A stretch of 64,000 nt of DNA from Eubacterium sp. (GTDB lineage: Bacteria; Bacillota; Clostridia; Lachnospirales; Lachnospiraceae), in contig JAFUBZ010000019.1 in assembly GCA_017459945.1 (NCBI GenBank), positions 1 through 64,000 of the forward strand, written 5' to 3'. The position numbers and the translations under genes are program-made. Positions 63,792-64,000 of this stretch are shown piece by piece; the stretch's first letter is position 1, and the number at the start of each line of letters is the position of its first letter. Under the pieces are notes generated by a model. That model was given only the letters and a program-made list of their open reading frames with translations. It was not told the DNA's origin and did no database searches.

Positions 63792-64000
63792 ATGAAACCA
63801 AAATTCGATTTTACAACGATCATGGACCGGCGTGGAAAAGATGCCATGGCAATCGATGGGATCGGAAAGATCCCGGGTTTTGCGCCGGATGCACCGGAGG
63901 AAGGATTTGATGTGATTCCGATGTGGGTCGCCGATATGAACTTTCCGACAGCCCCGTCCATTATAGCGGCTGTCAAAGAGCGTCTGGAACATCCGGCATT
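63792..64000 (+). CDS. PatB/MalY-type PLP aminotransferase, 5' part
   Basis: The first 69 residues visible before the right edge, from ATG 63792 with GAGGAC upstream. The start, FDFTTIMDRRGKDAMAIDGI and later VIPMWVADMNFPTAPSII, is typical of MalY/PatB class I aminotransferases, which often act as cystathionine beta-lyases. The PLP Lys lies beyond the edge. Divergent from the esterase gene. Confidence 0.85.
   Translation, partial: MKPKFDFTTIMDRRGKDAMAIDGIGKIPGFAPDAPEEGFDVIPMWVADMNFPTAPSIIAAVKERLEHPA

Overview
The window looks like chromosomal DNA from a low-to-mid GC anaerobic Firmicute, most likely a Lachnospiraceae-type gut clostridium. The signs are the clostridial order rpmG-secE-nusG-rplK-rplA-rplJ-rplL-rpoB-rpoC, a CarD-family regulator, DUF1002 and DUF6465 proteins, etfBA, an acetyl-/butyryl-CoA transferase family enzyme, formate-THF ligase with other folate one-carbon enzymes, pyruvate phosphate dikinase, and strong Shine-Dalgarno sites with sigma-A type promoters. 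No tRNA, rRNA, CRISPR array, IS element or prophage was recognised. Genus and species cannot be fixed from the sequence alone.

Layout. 1-2.2 kb: a barstar-like domain running in frame into a DAPG/phloretin-hydrolase-like enzyme, then meso-DAP dehydrogenase. 2.2-5.6 kb: MntP, a membrane HtrA protease (minus strand) and a secreted DUF1002 protein. 5.6-10.5 kb: a GNAT/coiled-coil/membrane fusion, a leucine-rich-repeat protein, a VWA/metallopeptidase-like protein and a MoxR-type AAA ATPase, closely spaced like an operon. 10.5-15.2 kb: an AMP-ligase-like ORF joined through a G7 tract to a 4Fe-4S aldo/keto reductase, then a two-component system. 15.3-22.2 kb: CysD and CysNC (PAPS synthesis) split by a strongly folded 159-nt element, then a membrane spermidine-synthase-like protein and a C-type-lectin-domain protein. 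22.2-34.4 kb: a small alarmone synthetase followed by the ribosomal protein/RNA polymerase block with an L10 leader.

34.5-43.5 kb: a SpoVK-like AAA protein overlapping a potassium channel gene, a CoA-transferase, CarD, a class A PBP, AroA and a histone-H1-like DUF6465 protein. 43.5-50 kb: etfBA under a promoter built into a terminator hairpin, glutamate-cysteine ligase on the opposite strand, ProC, a 600-nt gene-free region with several perfect stems, and PutP. 50-59 kb: an HD-domain protein, a PocR/AraC regulator and a one-carbon cluster (methyl-THF methyltransferase, MetF-like, Fhs, FolD-like, FolE, FchA, FolD). 59-64 kb: pyruvate phosphate dikinase, a YgjP-type metallopeptidase, a lipoprotein esterase and the start of a PatB/MalY aminotransferase.

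How it fits together. The one-carbon genes would carry formate to methyl-THF and on to an unseen corrinoid protein, with the PocR-type regulator as a likely sensor. EtfBA and the CoA-transferase fit acyl-CoA fermentation. The best candidates for something undescribed are the folded cysD-cysN element, the structured proC-putP gap, the LRR-VWA-MoxR module, the G7 junction at 12159-12165 and the folD-folE pair that looks foreign within the one-carbon cluster.
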